From Desulfurococcales archaeon (GTDB taxonomy: Archaea > Thermoproteota > Thermoprotei_A > Sulfolobales > AG1), in contig WYEN01000063.1 in assembly GCA_009903825.1 (NCBI GenBank), forward strand, positions 1 through 51,487: a DNA stretch of 51,487 nt, given 5' to 3'. The number at the start of each line of letters is the position of its first letter. Position 1 is the first letter of the stretch. A model generated the notes under the pieces. It did no database searches, had not been told where the DNA came from, and saw only the letters and a program-made list of their open reading frames with translations. Below, piece by piece: positions 27,733-35,886 of the stretch. Position numbers and translations under genes: made by a program.

Positions 27733-28359
27733 CTATTTACTGATCTTCTTATATGGACATATTATAGAGAAAGGGCAGTAAGAACATTCCCAAACATATC
27801 TTGGGTAGGTATTGCTTGTTATTCTTATTATCAGCTCTTCCTCAGAGATCTTGTCTTTGATCTTGTATTGAGCAACTCTCTCATAAGTTATATAGATTAG
27901 ATATGTCTCATCAAGATCAAAAAGCCAGTTATATATTCTCGCCTGATCCATATGATGTTCTAAAGGTATTCCATAATCAGATCTGCCTGATTTTATTTCT
28001 ATACCTATCCTCTTATTATCTTTCTTAACTATAGCATCACATCTTCCTTTGACTCTAACCACATTACCCTGAGGAAGACTCAGTTTTTTCTCACCTTCAA
28101 CCTCTATCTCAACATCTGATCCATATATCTCTGTAAGAAGTTTCTGAAGACCTTTATGAACAAATTCTCCTAAAATTGTTGGCGGAGACATTATCTCATA
28201 GAGAGAGATCTCTGGATATCTCAGCTCAAACTCTCTTTTCAAAGGACATCTGACAAGATCTGTGACATAATATACATCTGGCTCTCTCACATGTTTATCT
28301 CTCTCTTCTTTTCTTAATCTATAGATCTCTTTTATAAGATCTATATCAAACTCACTCAA
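27733..28359 (-). CDS. Solitary Cas4-like RecB-family nuclease with Fe-S cysteines
   Basis: The 208-residue protein has the Cas4/DUF83 layout: a first cysteine in VRCPLKREFE, a conserved His in GEFVHKGLQ, the nuclease core RCDAIVKKDN...IGIEIKSGR (D...ExK), the QxxxY-like DQARIYNWL, and C-terminal CSYCPFSIICPY that completes a four-cysteine iron-sulfur site. Cas4 proteins are 5'-3' exonucleases that trim CRISPR spacers, but there is no cas gene or repeat array in the window, so this is a solitary family member, possibly a DNA-repair nuclease. Confidence 0.82.
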   Translation of the reverse strand: MSEFDIDLIKEIYRLRKEERDKHVREPDVYYVTDLVRCPLKREFELRYPEISLYEIMSPPTILGEFVHKGLQKLLTEIYGSDVEIEVEGEKKLSLPQGNVVRVKGRCDAIVKKDNKRIGIEIKSGRSDYGIPLEHHMDQARIYNWLFDLDETYLIYITYERVAQYKIKDKISEEELIIRITSNTYPRYVWECSYCPFSIICPYKKISK

Positions 28360-28494
28360 TAAGACACCAAAGATAATTATGTCTATTTATAAAATATTGC
28401 CGAAGGCGAAGATCATTAGAAAAGATCTTTAATAGAAAATTAATTAACATTTTATTAGTGACAATTATGAGCAATATAGTCTTGGTCGAAACTT

Positions 28495-29532
28495 GTGATG
28501 AATAGGGATGATATGTTGAATAACAATGATATATTAAGAGAGCCTCCATATGATTTTGAAATTGAGAAGATCGTAGATGTCATTCTAAGAGGAGGATATA
28601 AAAAAATTTTGATTCAAATGCCTGATGGACTTAAGATCTATTCTAAATATATTCGCGACGAAATTGTTAAAAGAGTCGGAAATGTCGAGATAGTATTTTC
28701 AGGAGATAGTGCATGGGGTTCTTGTCTTTTAGATGATGTAGAAGCTACGAGAGGAGGCTATGATCTTCTTGTTCACATAGGACATATAGAGTATCCATAT
28801 TACAAATCTTCTCACAGAACATTATTTATACCTGCTTATAGCAGACTATCTATATCAGAGGATCTGATATCAAAACTTTTTGACGCTCTTGATCTTTATA
28901 AGATAAATAGCGTAGGTGTTGTATCAACGATCCAGCATATAAAACTTCTGCCTGAAATATTAAAAGTTTTGTCCACTAGATATAAAGTTTTTAAAGGCTC
29001 TGGTCTTGGAGCTGTCATGGGATGTGAATATTCTTCTGCAATAGCGATCTCTAGATATGTAGATGCTTATGTAATCATATCGGGAGGAGTTTTTCATGGC
29101 CTGGGTCTAGGTCTCTCAGTCTTGGGAAAACCTGTTATAAAACTTGATCCTTATGAGAGTAGGGTTGTAGATCTTACTAAGGAGATTGATAAGATCCTTA
29201 GAATACGCATTCACAAGATCCATGAGGCTTCTGAGGCGAGAAACTGGGTCTTGATAGACGGTGTCAAAGGTCAGAATAGATCTTGGTTCAGAAGATATTT
29301 AGAACAGCTGATAAAAAGTAGAGGCGGAGACTACATAGTATATGTTTCAGAGAATATAACAAAAGATCTTCTTATCAACATAGACAGTAGTTGGGTTGAT
29401 GCCTACATCATATTAGCCTGTCCACGAATACCAATAGATGATCTATATGATTTCTATAAGCCTGTTCTCACACCTGCAGAAGCTAGGATGATATTAACTG
29501 GAAAAAAAGATCGATATTATTTTCCATGGTAA
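28495..29532 (+). CDS. dph2: 2-(3-amino-3-carboxypropyl)histidine synthase Dph2
   Basis: The 345-residue archaeal enzyme makes the first step of diphthamide on elongation factor 2, using a radical from SAM on a 4Fe-4S cluster held by three cysteines from three domains: GSCLLDDVEA, VMGCEYSSAI and ILACPRIPIDD. The N-terminal IQMPDGLK is also typical. GTG at 28495 is the longest start; ATG at 28498 and 28513 are alternatives. It is divergent from the Cas4-like gene. Confidence 0.92.
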   Translation: MMNRDDMLNNNDILREPPYDFEIEKIVDVILRGGYKKILIQMPDGLKIYSKYIRDEIVKRVGNVEIVFSGDSAWGSCLLDDVEATRGGYDLLVHIGHIEYPYYKSSHRTLFIPAYSRLSISEDLISKLFDALDLYKINSVGVVSTIQHIKLLPEILKVLSTRYKVFKGSGLGAVMGCEYSSAIAISRYVDAYVIISGGVFHGLGLGLSVLGKPVIKLDPYESRVVDLTKEIDKILRIRIHKIHEASEARNWVLIDGVKGQNRSWFRRYLEQLIKSRGGDYIVYVSENITKDLLINIDSSWVDAYIILACPRIPIDDLYDFYKPVLTPAEARMILTGKKDRYYFPW

Positions 29533-29549
29533 TTTTCTTAAGACAGATC

Positions 29550-30479
29550 TTATATATATGTCAGCCATTTTCTGTATCTAGGCACCTTGCCTCTCACAAT
29601 ATCCTCATATAATTGTTGTAAAGCTTTTGTGACAGGCCCTGGAGAGCCGTCTCCTATCTTGACGCCATCAACTTCTACTATAGGTGTTATCTCTGCAGCT
29701 GTTCCTGTGAAAAATGCTTCATCAGCTGAATATAACATTCCTAGCGATATGTCATCTTCGAAAACGTCTATCCCAAATTCTCTGTCTAAAAGTATTTTTA
29801 CCGTGTCTCTAGTTATTCCTGGAAGAACTGATGCGTAGAGAGGTGGTGTAATAGCTTTTCCATTTTTCACTATAAAAATGTTCTGACCAGGACCTTCGCT
29901 TACAAATCCTCTTATATCTAATAGAAGAGCCTCGTCATAACCTCTTATAGCTGCATCAACACTTGCCAAATAGCTGTTTATATAATGTCCCGTCGCTTTG
30001 GCGTTCATTGGGAGAGAATTTGGAGGTATTCTTCTCCAGCCGCTAGTTATCACTCTGGCTCCTTTTGTATATGCCTCTCCCATGTATCTGCCCATCTTAA
30101 GAACTCCTATAGCAACTGAAGCTTTTCTCTGGGGAGGTCTGACGCCTAGCTTTGGAATATTAAGAAACACCAGAGGTCTGATATAACATTCTTCAAATTT
30201 TGATGCTCTAACAGTTTTGATAATAGCCTCCTCAATCTCCTCAGGTGTGTAAGGTATCTCTAATTTATATATCTTAGCAGAATCAAATAACCTCTCAACA
30301 TGATCTCTTAATCTGAATATAGCTGTTCTTCCATCAACAGTTTTGTAAGCTCTTATACCTTCAAAAACTCCTACACCATAATGAAGCGAATATGTCATTA
30401 CACTTATCTTAGCCTCATGAAATGGAACTAGCTCACCATCAAACCATACATACTCGCCGAAATCTCCAGTTGAAGACAA
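29550..30479 (-). CDS. ilvE: Branched-chain amino acid aminotransferase
   Basis: The 309-residue PLP enzyme of fold type IV makes valine, leucine and isoleucine from their keto acids. Seen: YVWFDGELVPFHEAKI at the start, HYGVGVFEGIRAY, RPLVFLN, the Schiff-base Lys in NAKATGHYINSYLAS, and the PLP phosphate loop LLDIRGFVSEGPGQNIF, then PGITRDTV. Length normal. Convergent with dph2, 17 bp apart. Confidence 0.93.
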   Translation of the reverse strand: MSSTGDFGEYVWFDGELVPFHEAKISVMTYSLHYGVGVFEGIRAYKTVDGRTAIFRLRDHVERLFDSAKIYKLEIPYTPEEIEEAIIKTVRASKFEECYIRPLVFLNIPKLGVRPPQRKASVAIGVLKMGRYMGEAYTKGARVITSGWRRIPPNSLPMNAKATGHYINSYLASVDAAIRGYDEALLLDIRGFVSEGPGQNIFIVKNGKAITPPLYASVLPGITRDTVKILLDREFGIDVFEDDISLGMLYSADEAFFTGTAAEITPIVEVDGVKIGDGSPGPVTKALQQLYEDIVRGKVPRYRKWLTYI

Positions 30480-30552
30480 AACAAAACCTCCCGATATAAA
30501 AATATTATGTCTCAGATAATAAGCTTACTCTTCATGTCTTCCTCATCAGAGA

Positions 30553-31362
30553 TTATTCCAAAGGATCTTGTAGAATAACCTCCACGGGCATTGGAGGGAT
30601 CCTTCTTTTATGTTTATTCATATAATATCTTCTTATCACATCATCAACTAATGTCTTTGGATATCCCAATTTTTCGATAACATCTCTGACACTCATCCTA
30701 AGATCAAATAATGCATACATTATCTGATCCAGGACGCTATAATCAGCCGGTAGCTCATCTAAAGCAGTATGTCCAGGATATAACCTAGGTGCTGAAGGCT
30801 TCTCAGCGATATGTTCTGGAAGACCAAGCCATTTCGCGAATCTTCTGACCTGAGACTTATATAAATGAGTTATCACTGTAAAATCAGATGCTCCATCACC
30901 ATATTTCGTGAAATAGCCTAATATATATTCGCTCTTGTCGCTTGTGCCAGCCACAAGATAGTTATATGAGTTAGCATACATATAGAGTATACACATTCTG
31001 ACTCTAGCTCTTAGATTCGCGACAGCCATCTTATGATCCTCCTCTTTCAATCCCGTAGATCTTATGAAGCTACTAACGATCTCATCTATAGACACCTCTA
31101 TAGTCTTTAATCTCAACATCTCAGCAACGTATTTAGCATCTTTAATATCTTCATAAGGAGTAAATCTGGTCGGCATAATAAGTCCTAGAACATTATCAGA
31201 ACCTAGAGACTTAGCCAGTAAGGTGGCGACTACAGAACTATCTAATCCACCGCTCAAACCTATTACAACTCCTTTAGCACCACTCTCCTTTAGAAGATTT
31301 TTGAGAAATATAGATATTCTTCTAAACTCATACTCCCAATCCAATTCCAGAGGCATTATCAA
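30553..31362 (-). CDS. nadE: NH3-dependent NAD+ synthetase
   Basis: The 269-residue protein has the PP-loop GLSGGLDSSVVATLL and the family motifs NLRARVRMCILYMYAN, GTSDKSEYILGYFTKYGDGASDF, and PSAPRLYPGHTALDELPADY. There is no glutaminase domain, so ammonia is the nitrogen source. It completes NAD from nicotinic acid adenine dinucleotide. MIMPLELDW: either Met can be the start. Confidence 0.93.
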   Translation of the reverse strand: MIMPLELDWEYEFRRISIFLKNLLKESGAKGVVIGLSGGLDSSVVATLLAKSLGSDNVLGLIMPTRFTPYEDIKDAKYVAEMLRLKTIEVSIDEIVSSFIRSTGLKEEDHKMAVANLRARVRMCILYMYANSYNYLVAGTSDKSEYILGYFTKYGDGASDFTVITHLYKSQVRRFAKWLGLPEHIAEKPSAPRLYPGHTALDELPADYSVLDQIMYALFDLRMSVRDVIEKLGYPKTLVDDVIRRYYMNKHKRRIPPMPVEVILQDPLE

Positions 31363-31396
31363 AAGATCATTCGCCTCCTAATGTTAATATTTTATT

Positions 31397-32182
31397 TCAT
31401 AAAAAAATTATTTCTAACACAAGATTCTCAGATTCATAAAGTTTTCCACAACATTTTTCATCGATAATATTTCTCAGAAAATCCTCATAATTATTTACAT
31501 AATCTTGTAGAAAAATATACTCGTCTTCAGATAGATAGTTACTTTTTAATCTTGTTATAAAGACACATGTGCTACTTATTACACCAGCTACCACGCCTCC
31601 CTCACTTAAAAACTCTAGTATACTCTCAAGATCTTTCCTCGATGGGATACATATATTCTTTGGATGTGTATGAAACATCGCTATTAAACTTTCTATTTTA
31701 GGTATTGTTATACTTCTCTCATCACCTTCTAAAACAATCCATGACCCGTCCGAAAGAAGAATCATAAGAAATTCTTTATTTAAATAATCAGAGACCGAAA
31801 TATATCTGATAAATAATTCTCTTAGATCTTTTAATATTTCCTCATATATTTTATCAAAAATCTCTTCATATCTTATTACATGTAATGAACTAAGGATCTT
31901 ATCACTTCTTTTTGTAAACGAAAGTTTCTCAGCCCTCCAGAACATGATTTTTTCTTTCTCATATAAATCTTTTAAAAGTTGTGAAAATACTCTCTCTATC
32001 TCTTGTCTACATTTTTCATTAACATAGATCTCAGCTTCATCACGAAGCTCATCTATATAGATAATAGGATTTTCACAACCAAGATCCTCGATTATGTAAT
32101 CAAGAATTCTTCTAAGTTCATAAAATTTTGCTATCGAAATACCTCTCTCAGATCTTTTTTCTAAATATATTTTATTAGTCAT
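31397..32182 (-). CDS. JAMM-motif (JAB/MPN) protein with a novel N-terminal region
   Basis: The 261-residue protein contains a complete zinc-metalloprotease signature HTHPKNICIPSRKD (His171, His173, Ser181, Asp184: H-x-H-x7-S-x2-D), preceded by acidic residues at 152-155 or 164 that could supply the JAMM glutamate. JAMM proteins remove ubiquitin-like modifiers. The first 130 residues are helical and charged and match no family I know. It follows nadE by 34 bp on the same strand in the upstream position. Activity is inferred from the motif. Confidence 0.62.
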   Translation of the reverse strand: MTNKIYLEKRSERGISIAKFYELRRILDYIIEDLGCENPIIYIDELRDEAEIYVNEKCRQEIERVFSQLLKDLYEKEKIMFWRAEKLSFTKRSDKILSSLHVIRYEEIFDKIYEEILKDLRELFIRYISVSDYLNKEFLMILLSDGSWIVLEGDERSITIPKIESLIAMFHTHPKNICIPSRKDLESILEFLSEGGVVAGVISSTCVFITRLKSNYLSEDEYIFLQDYVNNYEDFLRNIIDEKCCGKLYESENLVLEIIFL

Positions 32183-32230
32183 CTAGACTCCAGATTAAAA
32201 ACTTTTTTACAAATATAATAGTAGACTACT

Positions 32231-32692
32231 ATGAACATATTTGCTCTCTACATATTGATCATGTCATTGAACTTATTTCTCTTATTAGCATTTTTCAGCA
32301 GAATTCTTATGAAGCCTGAGCTACTTGTAAAAGAATTTAAAGAGACATCAAAATACATCTCTAAAGCTGGGACGAGAGGATCTAGAAAAAAGAGAGAGAT
32401 AGTCTCAGCAAAAGTCTCTTTAGTAAGGAAAAAAGTGTTCACTATATCAATGATGGCAGCGATAATACCTGTGATAGGTATGATGCTCATGTTTTTATAT
32501 CTATCAGTATTCCTTGGCGAATATGGTCTTGCAACAAGATCTTTGTGTTCTCTCCCGTATCCTATAGAGCTTTTTTATGAAGGGCAGTGTCTCATATATA
32601 CTCCATGGATCATTTTTTTAAGTTATGTTCTCATTCTTCCTCTATATAATCATTTCTCAGGAATAGATCTTTTGAGAGAACATAGAGAATGA
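32231..32692 (+). CDS. DUF106-like membrane protein (EMC3/TMCO1/Oxa1-type candidate)
   Basis: The 153-residue protein has an N-terminal helix (about 3-24), a charged, probably coiled cytosolic segment (KEFKETSKYISKAGTRGSRK, 35-65), and two more helices (70-94 and 122-143). Three helices split by a basic coiled coil are the layout of archaeal DUF106 insertase-like proteins. The match is by topology only; the sequence is divergent, so the name is tentative. It diverges from the JAMM gene and converges on tfb. Confidence 0.45.
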   Translation: MNIFALYILIMSLNLFLLLAFFSRILMKPELLVKEFKETSKYISKAGTRGSRKKREIVSAKVSLVRKKVFTISMMAAIIPVIGMMLMFLYLSVFLGEYGLATRSLCSLPYPIELFYEGQCLIYTPWIIFLSYVLILPLYNHFSGIDLLREHRE

Positions 32693-32708
32693 AAAGATCT
32701 TCTTAATA

Positions 32709-33689
32709 TCATGTCTTGTTTTCTTCAGCGAGTGAAAGATTTAGTTTAAGAAATTCTATAAGCTCTTTATATCTATTTCTCACAGTGACTTCTGTCACAC
32801 CAGCTGCGGTAGCGATCTCTTTCTGAGATCTTTTCTCATTAGTTAATAAAGTTGCTATATATACTGCTGCAGCTGCTATTCCAGCAGGATCTTTTCCAGC
32901 TCCTATTCCTGTGTTTCTTATCTTAGCCACAATATCTTTTGCTATTGCCTCGACATTTCCGCTGAGACCTAGTTGTGCAACTATTCTAGGTATATACATT
33001 GAAGGGTCTGGCTTAGGTATCTCTATATTAAGCTCCTCCCAGTTGAGTTCTTTCCATAAAAGTCTGTAACATCTTGCAATTTCTTTTCTATCACTTCTAG
33101 TATATTTCACTATATCATCTAAAGATCTTGGGGTCCCCATTACTCTACATGCAGCGTATAATGCTGCCGCAACAATACTCTCAATAGCTCTACCTCTTAT
33201 AAGACCTGATTCAATAGCTTTTTTATAGATTATAGCAGCCTGATCAATAACTTCTTTAGATAATCCCAAAGCGTTGCCCAGCTTGCTAAGCTCTGCATAT
33301 GCCTGTGCAATATTTCTATCTAATGTGTTCTGAACTTTTGTTCTCAACTGAAGTTTTCTCATTCTGGCATACTCGATCTTCTTCTTAAGATCTAGTTTCT
33401 TTCCTGTGGCATCTTTCCCTCCTATATCTATGATACTGGTGACATCACTACCCTGAAGAATTGGAGATATAGGAGATCCTGCTCTGGCCCTCTTCTCTCT
33501 CTCCTCACTAGTATAAGCTCTCCAGTCGGGACCTGTATCAATCAATCTCTCCTCAATAACTTCTCCAGTATCAAGACATATCTTCTCTCCTCTGGCCTCA
33601 TCATATATTATTCTGCCAGAAGGACACGGAATGCTACTCTCGCCTTTTATAGATTTAGCTTCTGTAGAAGAAGTAGCTGAGTAACTCAT
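32709..33689 (-). CDS. tfb: Transcription initiation factor B (TFB)
   Basis: The 326-residue TFIIB homologue has an N-terminal ribbon (about 20-50), B-reader/linker (DTGPDWRAYTSEEREKRARAG), and two cyclin folds (about 130-220 and 225-315) that contact TBP and BRE DNA, ending in a helix-turn-helix (KEIATAAGVTEVTVRNRYKE). The ribbon keeps only Cys22 and Cys38; the other two zinc ligands are replaced (CPSGR and CLDTG). Sulfolobus TFB1 shows the same reduced pattern. Monocistronic; 70 bp of upstream sequence has TTTTAAAAGC. Confidence 0.95.
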   Translation of the reverse strand: MSYSATSSTEAKSIKGESSIPCPSGRIIYDEARGEKICLDTGEVIEERLIDTGPDWRAYTSEEREKRARAGSPISPILQGSDVTSIIDIGGKDATGKKLDLKKKIEYARMRKLQLRTKVQNTLDRNIAQAYAELSKLGNALGLSKEVIDQAAIIYKKAIESGLIRGRAIESIVAAALYAACRVMGTPRSLDDIVKYTRSDRKEIARCYRLLWKELNWEELNIEIPKPDPSMYIPRIVAQLGLSGNVEAIAKDIVAKIRNTGIGAGKDPAGIAAAAVYIATLLTNEKRSQKEIATAAGVTEVTVRNRYKELIEFLKLNLSLAEENKT

Positions 33690-33799
33690 TTAAATCCACC
33701 AATACGTTAGCCATAAAATACAATTATTTTAAAAGCTTATAAATATTAACATATGAAAATTCCGAGAAGCTCTATTGTATCTACGTATATTAAGATAAC

Positions 33800-33828
33800 T
33801 GACCTCCTCGCCCGCCCTCAGGTCATCA
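33800..33828 (-). repeat. Right-end hairpin of the IS605-type tnpB element
   Basis: The minus strand reads tgatgacctgagggcgggcg then aggaggtca. GACCT and AGGTC form a 5-bp stem with a 14-nt GC-rich loop, like the subterminal right-end hairpins of archaeal IS200/IS605 elements. It lies downstream of tnpB, at the expected place for the element boundary. Two related copies lie at 35085 and 36148. Confidence 0.65.
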
Positions 33829-33960
33829 TTAATCGTCATCCCTTTCAGGCGGATCATTGGTTCCCCTCATCTATTCGGGTTTACATCTGTCATCTGAGGG
33901 GCAGTCGGGGTGGCCAGAGATCCCCCACGAGGGACTATGCCTAGTTTTCTTAATCCTTTT
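33800..33960 (-). ncRNA. Candidate omega-RNA (TnpB guide RNA scaffold)
   Basis: TnpB nucleases use an RNA made from the 3' end of the tnpB gene and the downstream right end. Here this segment is much richer in G+C than its surroundings, contains a 6-bp stem CCCCTC (33863-33868) / GAGGGG (33896-33901) that includes the tnpB stop codon, and ends in the GACCT/AGGTC hairpin. The guide would be the flanking sequence below 33800 (TTATCTTAATATACGTAG on the minus strand). Location and structure are seen; function is inferred from the TnpB family. Confidence 0.5.
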
Positions 33961-35037
33961 TTCCTAACATTAAGCTTTCCAATAACATCTCTATCAGCCT
34001 CGAAGCCACATCTTGGACATCTAAATCTTCTATAGCCAACCTCTTCTAATCCTTTATAGTCGCATATTGGACATTCTGAGGATGTCCCATTTGGATCAAC
34101 CTTTACATATGGCACACCATGTTTCTCAGCCTGCCAATCAATCCATCTCTCAAACCTCGAATAACCCATTATGATAAGTTTTCTCCTATGATCTTTAGGA
34201 AGCTCTCTTAAAGATCTTATTAAGTTGGTGAGATCTTCTCTTGAGACGGCGTATCTAAGTTCTTTAGCCAGTCTAACTATCTCTAGAGATATCTTCTTTG
34301 TCCAATCTATTAGTATGTTTCTAGCTTTCTCATGATAAGATCTTATTCTATTAAGAATTCTTTTTCTTCTTCTCCAGGCGAGATATCTCGATGAGGAATA
34401 TTTTCTCTGAAGATCTTCTGCAAGTCTGATGTATCTATATGCTTTATCTATTGCTGTATCCTTCTCAATATTGATAATTTCATCTCCATAGACGATCTTT
34501 TGTTCATTAATGTCCACGCCGATGACATCTATAGGAGTATATTTCTTAGGCTTAGGTATTCTCTTAGATATCCATAGAATCATCTTATCTCTTCTATATA
34601 TTAGTCTAGCCTCTCTATTTTCATAATCATCATATCTTCTGTCCCAACCAATTATTCTAAGCCTCATTCCGCCAATGATCTCCACGTAGTCATCTTTTAT
34701 TCTATATCCTGACCCTGGATGCAAAAGCATTGATAATTTCTTTACTATAGGTCTTTTTCCTCTCTTAGGATTATTCCTCCAGGCATTAGCATTTGCAAGA
34801 GCATCTCTGTAGCAATCAACAGCTATTCTAGATGGTAGATTAAATATCTCAACAAGATCTCTATATAGAAAACCATGGATCTGTTTTAAAGTCTTTAGAT
34901 TATTATCTAACTAATATCTTATTAATGGCATAATTTAATGCATATCTATATTTGTGGAGAAGCTTTATGACGACAGGCTCAGGACTAACCCTAACACCTA
35001 TCGAGAGGGTTAGAAAACCCTCATCACCTGTCGCCAT
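33867..35037 (-). pseudogene. tnpB: Frameshifted tnpB (IS605 OrfB-type RNA-guided nuclease)
   Basis: From ATG at 35037 the N-terminus reads MATGDEGFLTLSIGVRVSPE and LHKYRYALNYAINKILVR, then hits TAA at 34903. The rest continues in another frame from about 34910: LKQIHGFLYRDLVEIFNLPS, NAWRNNPKRGKRP, RuvC-I Asp in VIGVDINE, Glu in VSREDLTNL, zinc ribbon CPICDYKG...CPRCGFEADRD with the final RuvC Asp, then GGSLATPTAPQMTDVN. The gene is 1,171 nt, one more than a multiple of three, so a single-base shift separates the halves. All catalytic residues are intact. No tnpA is present. Confidence 0.85.
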
Positions 35038-35048
35038 AGAGCTTCTCC
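34956..35048. repeat. Nested palindrome over the tnpB start
   Basis: Outer arms of 22 nt (34956-34977 and 35027-35048) match at 20 of 22 positions. Inside them, ctaaccct (34985-34992) pairs with agggttag (35006-35013), and gagggtt (35005-35011) pairs with aaccctc (35016-35022), so the two inner hairpins are mutually exclusive. The tnpB start codon (35035-35037) lies in the right arm. IS605 ends are recognised as hairpins in single-stranded DNA; in RNA this fold would hide the start. Confidence 0.75.
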
Positions 35049-35084
35049 AAAAAGATCAGAATATAAAAACATATAAACTTTTCT

Positions 35085-35110
35085 GTCCATCCCCGCCCTA
35101 AAGGTCGATG
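35085..35110 (-). repeat. IS605-type end sequence upstream of tnpB (left end or truncated right end)
   Basis: The segment gtccatccccgccctaaagg then tcgatg shares the CCCCxCCCTAAAGGTCGA core with the copy at 36148 but lacks the GACCT half of the stem. It is 48 nt upstream of the tnpB start, where a left end is expected, so the element would span about 33800-35110 (1.3 kb), the usual size of a tnpB-only element. It could also be a truncated right end of another copy. Confidence 0.5.
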
Positions 35111-35124
35111 CTTTTAGTTGTAAG

Positions 35125-35152
35125 ATTTATATACTTCCATACGTATATACGT
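35125..35152 (+). promoter_or_regulatory. vapBC promoter and candidate operator palindrome
   Basis: A TATA box atttatatac (35125-35134) is followed by the perfect 12-bp palindrome ACGTATATACGT (35141-35152), itself flanked by ccatac and gtatgg arms. It lies between the box and the vapB start. RHH antitoxins bind short palindromes in their own promoters, so autoregulation by the VapBC complex is likely. Confidence 0.6.
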
Positions 35153-35165
35153 GTATGGTGTGATG

Positions 35166-35447
35166 ATGCCTAAGAGAAAGTTAACGTTGAGTGTGAGAGA
35201 GGATCTTATCGATGAGGTTAAGAGAATGGTTTTAAGCGAGGGTAAGACTTTAAGCGACTTGGTTGAGGAGTATCTCGAGTTTCTAGCGTTTGAGACTTGG
35301 GTTGCAAAGCTGGCAGAGGATCTAGGGTTAGGTGAGCTAGAACCGATATTCGATCAAGAGATCACATCTACTAGGCCTAGAGGGTTAGACGCGACTAAGA
35401 TAGTTAGGGATCTAAGAGATGAAAGAGCAAGTGTTCACTATGAGTAG
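35166..35447 (+). CDS. vapB: VapB-type antitoxin (ribbon-helix-helix)
   Basis: The 93-residue protein has an N-terminal RHH domain, KRKLTLSVREDLIDEVKRMV then EGKTLSDLVEEYLEFL, and an acidic C-terminal tail that would wrap its toxin. The frame is open from GTG 35151; ATG at 35166 has GGTG at the right distance and follows the operator. It overlaps the vapC start by 8 nt. Codon use (CTA, GCG, TCG, GGG) is less biased toward the local pattern, hinting at transfer with the neighbouring mobile element. Confidence 0.85.
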   Translation: MPKRKLTLSVREDLIDEVKRMVLSEGKTLSDLVEEYLEFLAFETWVAKLAEDLGLGELEPIFDQEITSTRPRGLDATKIVRDLRDERASVHYE

Positions 35448-35886
35448 AGAGATCTACTATCTCGATACAAGTGCTCTAGTTAAGAGATATGTTCTCGAGC
35501 CTGGTAGTGAGGTAGTGGATATGATATTTAGAGACGCATATAGAGGTTTAGCAATGATATCATACTCATCCTGGAATATTGCTGAGGCAGCGCTAGTATT
35601 CGACAAGTACGGCAGAATCTTAGGGCTTAACACAAGAGAGCTAATGAGAAATATGATGAGAGAGTTGAGAATATTAAGTAGACTCCATATGCTGAGAGTG
35701 ATTGGAGTAACACCAACAATAATAAGAAATTCGATACAGATGATCTTCAAACATCACATCTACGTAGCCGATGCTCTACAGGTATCGTCAGCTAAAACAA
35801 TTAATAGTAGCAAGTTCCTAACAGGAGACAAGAAATTAGCTAAGATAGCTGAACAAGAAGGCTTACAAGTTATTTATGTCGAGTGA
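35440..35886 (+). CDS. vapC: VapC-type PIN-domain ribonuclease toxin
   Basis: The PIN fold is complete: YLDTSALVKRYV (first Asp), WNIAEAALVF (Glu), HIYVADALQVSSA (Asp) and FLTGDKKLAKIAEQEG (last Asp). VapC toxins cut specific RNAs, often tRNA or rRNA. An ATG at 35419 gives seven more residues, but ATG at 35440 (MSREIYYLD) matches the family length. The stop codon overlaps the 3' edge of the antisense structured RNA candidate by 4 nt. Confidence 0.9.
   Translation: MSREIYYLDTSALVKRYVLEPGSEVVDMIFRDAYRGLAMISYSSWNIAEAALVFDKYGRILGLNTRELMRNMMRELRILSRLHMLRVIGVTPTIIRNSIQMIFKHHIYVADALQVSSAKTINSSKFLTGDKKLAKIAEQEGLQVIYVE

Noticed and set aside
30495-30550. C/D-box-like string CTGATGA...ATGAAGA...CTGA on the minus strand
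   Set aside because: First guide space is only 7 nt, the first box position is a C, and there is no D' box; it lies in the nadE-ilvE gap without a promoter fit.
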